Assembly (NCBI RefSeq): GCF_946404925.1
Contig: NZ_CAMJFM010000009.1
Span: 28,096 to 92,095, forward strand
DNA length: 64,000 bases
Origin: an uncultured Prevotella sp.
GTDB taxonomy: Bacteria; Bacteroidota; Bacteroidia; Bacteroidales; Bacteroidaceae
Reading direction: 5' to 3'
Shown here: positions 63,683 through 64,000 of the stretch, piece after piece
Numbering within the stretch: the stretch's first letter is position 1
How the letters are laid out: the number at the start of each line of letters is the position of its first letter
Program-made: the position numbers and the translations under genes
The notes under the pieces: model-generated
Database searches by the model: none
Told to the model about the DNA's origin: nothing
Seen by the model: the letters and a program-made list of their open reading frames with translations, nothing else

Positions 63683-64000
63683 ATGATTAACATTACTTTC
63701 CCAGACGGATCTGTTCGCTCGTATGAGCAGGGCGTTACTGGTTTTCAGATTGCAGAGAGCATCTCACCGGCTCTCGCGCGCAGCGTTGTAAGCTGCGGAG
63801 TAAACGGCGAGACAGTAGAGCTGAATCGTCCTATCAACGAGGATGCAACCATCGAGCTCTACAAGTTCGACGACGAGCAGGGTAAGCATACCTTCTGGCA
63901 TACCTCAGCCCACCTTTTGGCCGAGGCATTGCAGGAGTTGTATCCAGGCATACAGTTCGGTTTCGGACCTGCTGTCGAGAATGGTTTCTTCTACGATGTT
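63683..64000 (+). CDS. thrS: Threonine--tRNA ligase (3' end cut by window)
   Basis: The first 106 residues only. N-terminal TGS domain ([38 protein letters not shown]) and the beginning of the editing domain with [11 protein letters not shown] (the HxxxH zinc-dependent editing site) and [13 protein letters not shown]. Own promoter; no L20/L35 or infC seen before the end of the window. Confidence 0.95.
   Translation, partial: MINITFPDGSVRSYEQGVTGFQIAESISPALARSVVSCGVNGETVELNRPINEDATIELYKFDDEQGKHTFWHTSAHLLAEALQELYPGIQFGFGPAVENGFFYDV

Overview
The window reads as chromosomal DNA of a Bacteroidales bacterium, most likely Prevotellaceae (Prevotella, Segatella or Xylanibacter type). The evidence is promoters of the Bacteroidetes type (TTTG, about 19 nt, then TAnnTTTG) in front of many genes; families typical of the phylum (type IX secretion plug protein, propeller/Y_Y_Y sensor regulator, smalltalk micro-protein, DUF4348 and DUF4840 lipoproteins, class III fructose bisphosphatase, a PurF-like protein starting MGGFFG); and moderate GC. 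No rRNA, CRISPR array, insertion sequence or intact prophage was seen. One tRNA (His) is present.

Layout. 1-4.9 kb (+): the end of an XRE/cupin regulator, an acyl-CoA synthetase and a membrane sensor fused to an AraC-type HTH. 4.8-16.9 kb (-): a long co-oriented run with purU, hisH-hisA-hisF-hisIE, ftsE, lysC, lysA, two glycosyltransferase-like genes, fbp and a T9SS plug-like gene. 17-24.5 kb: greA, an SDR, a lipoprotein, tRNA-His with an SGNH hydrolase, a secreted nuclease, Nif3-like, a zinc-ribbon coiled coil, an HsdR-N-like protein and holA. 24.5-33.3 kb: an AT-rich gap, an XRE regulator, pyrK-pyrD, aroC-slyD, a small secreted protein, an M48 protease, a C1 aminopeptidase and an SDR. 33.3-37.3 kb is the accessory-looking part: a divergent signal-peptidase-II-like protein, a PD-(D/E)XK nuclease-like protein, a macro-like phage-type protein, an HU-like protein with a smalltalk micro-gene, and an M15 peptidase, with many palindromes between them. 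37.4-64 kb: fRMsr, ilvC, a MaoC-like gene, the PurF-like gene, recQ-recJ-C1 peptidase-pepP, trpS, trmD-patatin, ligA, an EamA transporter, pheS, murB-MBL hydrolase, a YtxH/holin-like trio, SPOR-ruvX-def-TPR, and the 5' end of thrS.

The most unusual signal is not a single gene. Several families of short tandem/palindromic repeats sit in the spacers between co-oriented genes. One family (GGCCTACGG ... CCGTAGGAGAT, about 95-107 bp) always has the same orientation relative to transcription and ends in the Shine-Dalgarno sequence of the next gene. Another (GTGAGAGGTGAG type) occurs in spacers, supplies GTG start codons, and also lies in frame inside hisH, aroC and pepP. Similar repeats encode a signal-peptide core in a TPR protein and an N-terminal insert in the M15 peptidase.

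Three intergenic segments have a full promoter box pair and a Rho-independent terminator but no reading frame, and are proposed as small RNAs (about 27.5, 34.6 and 58.9 kb). All calls come from reading the sequence; no database search was possible.
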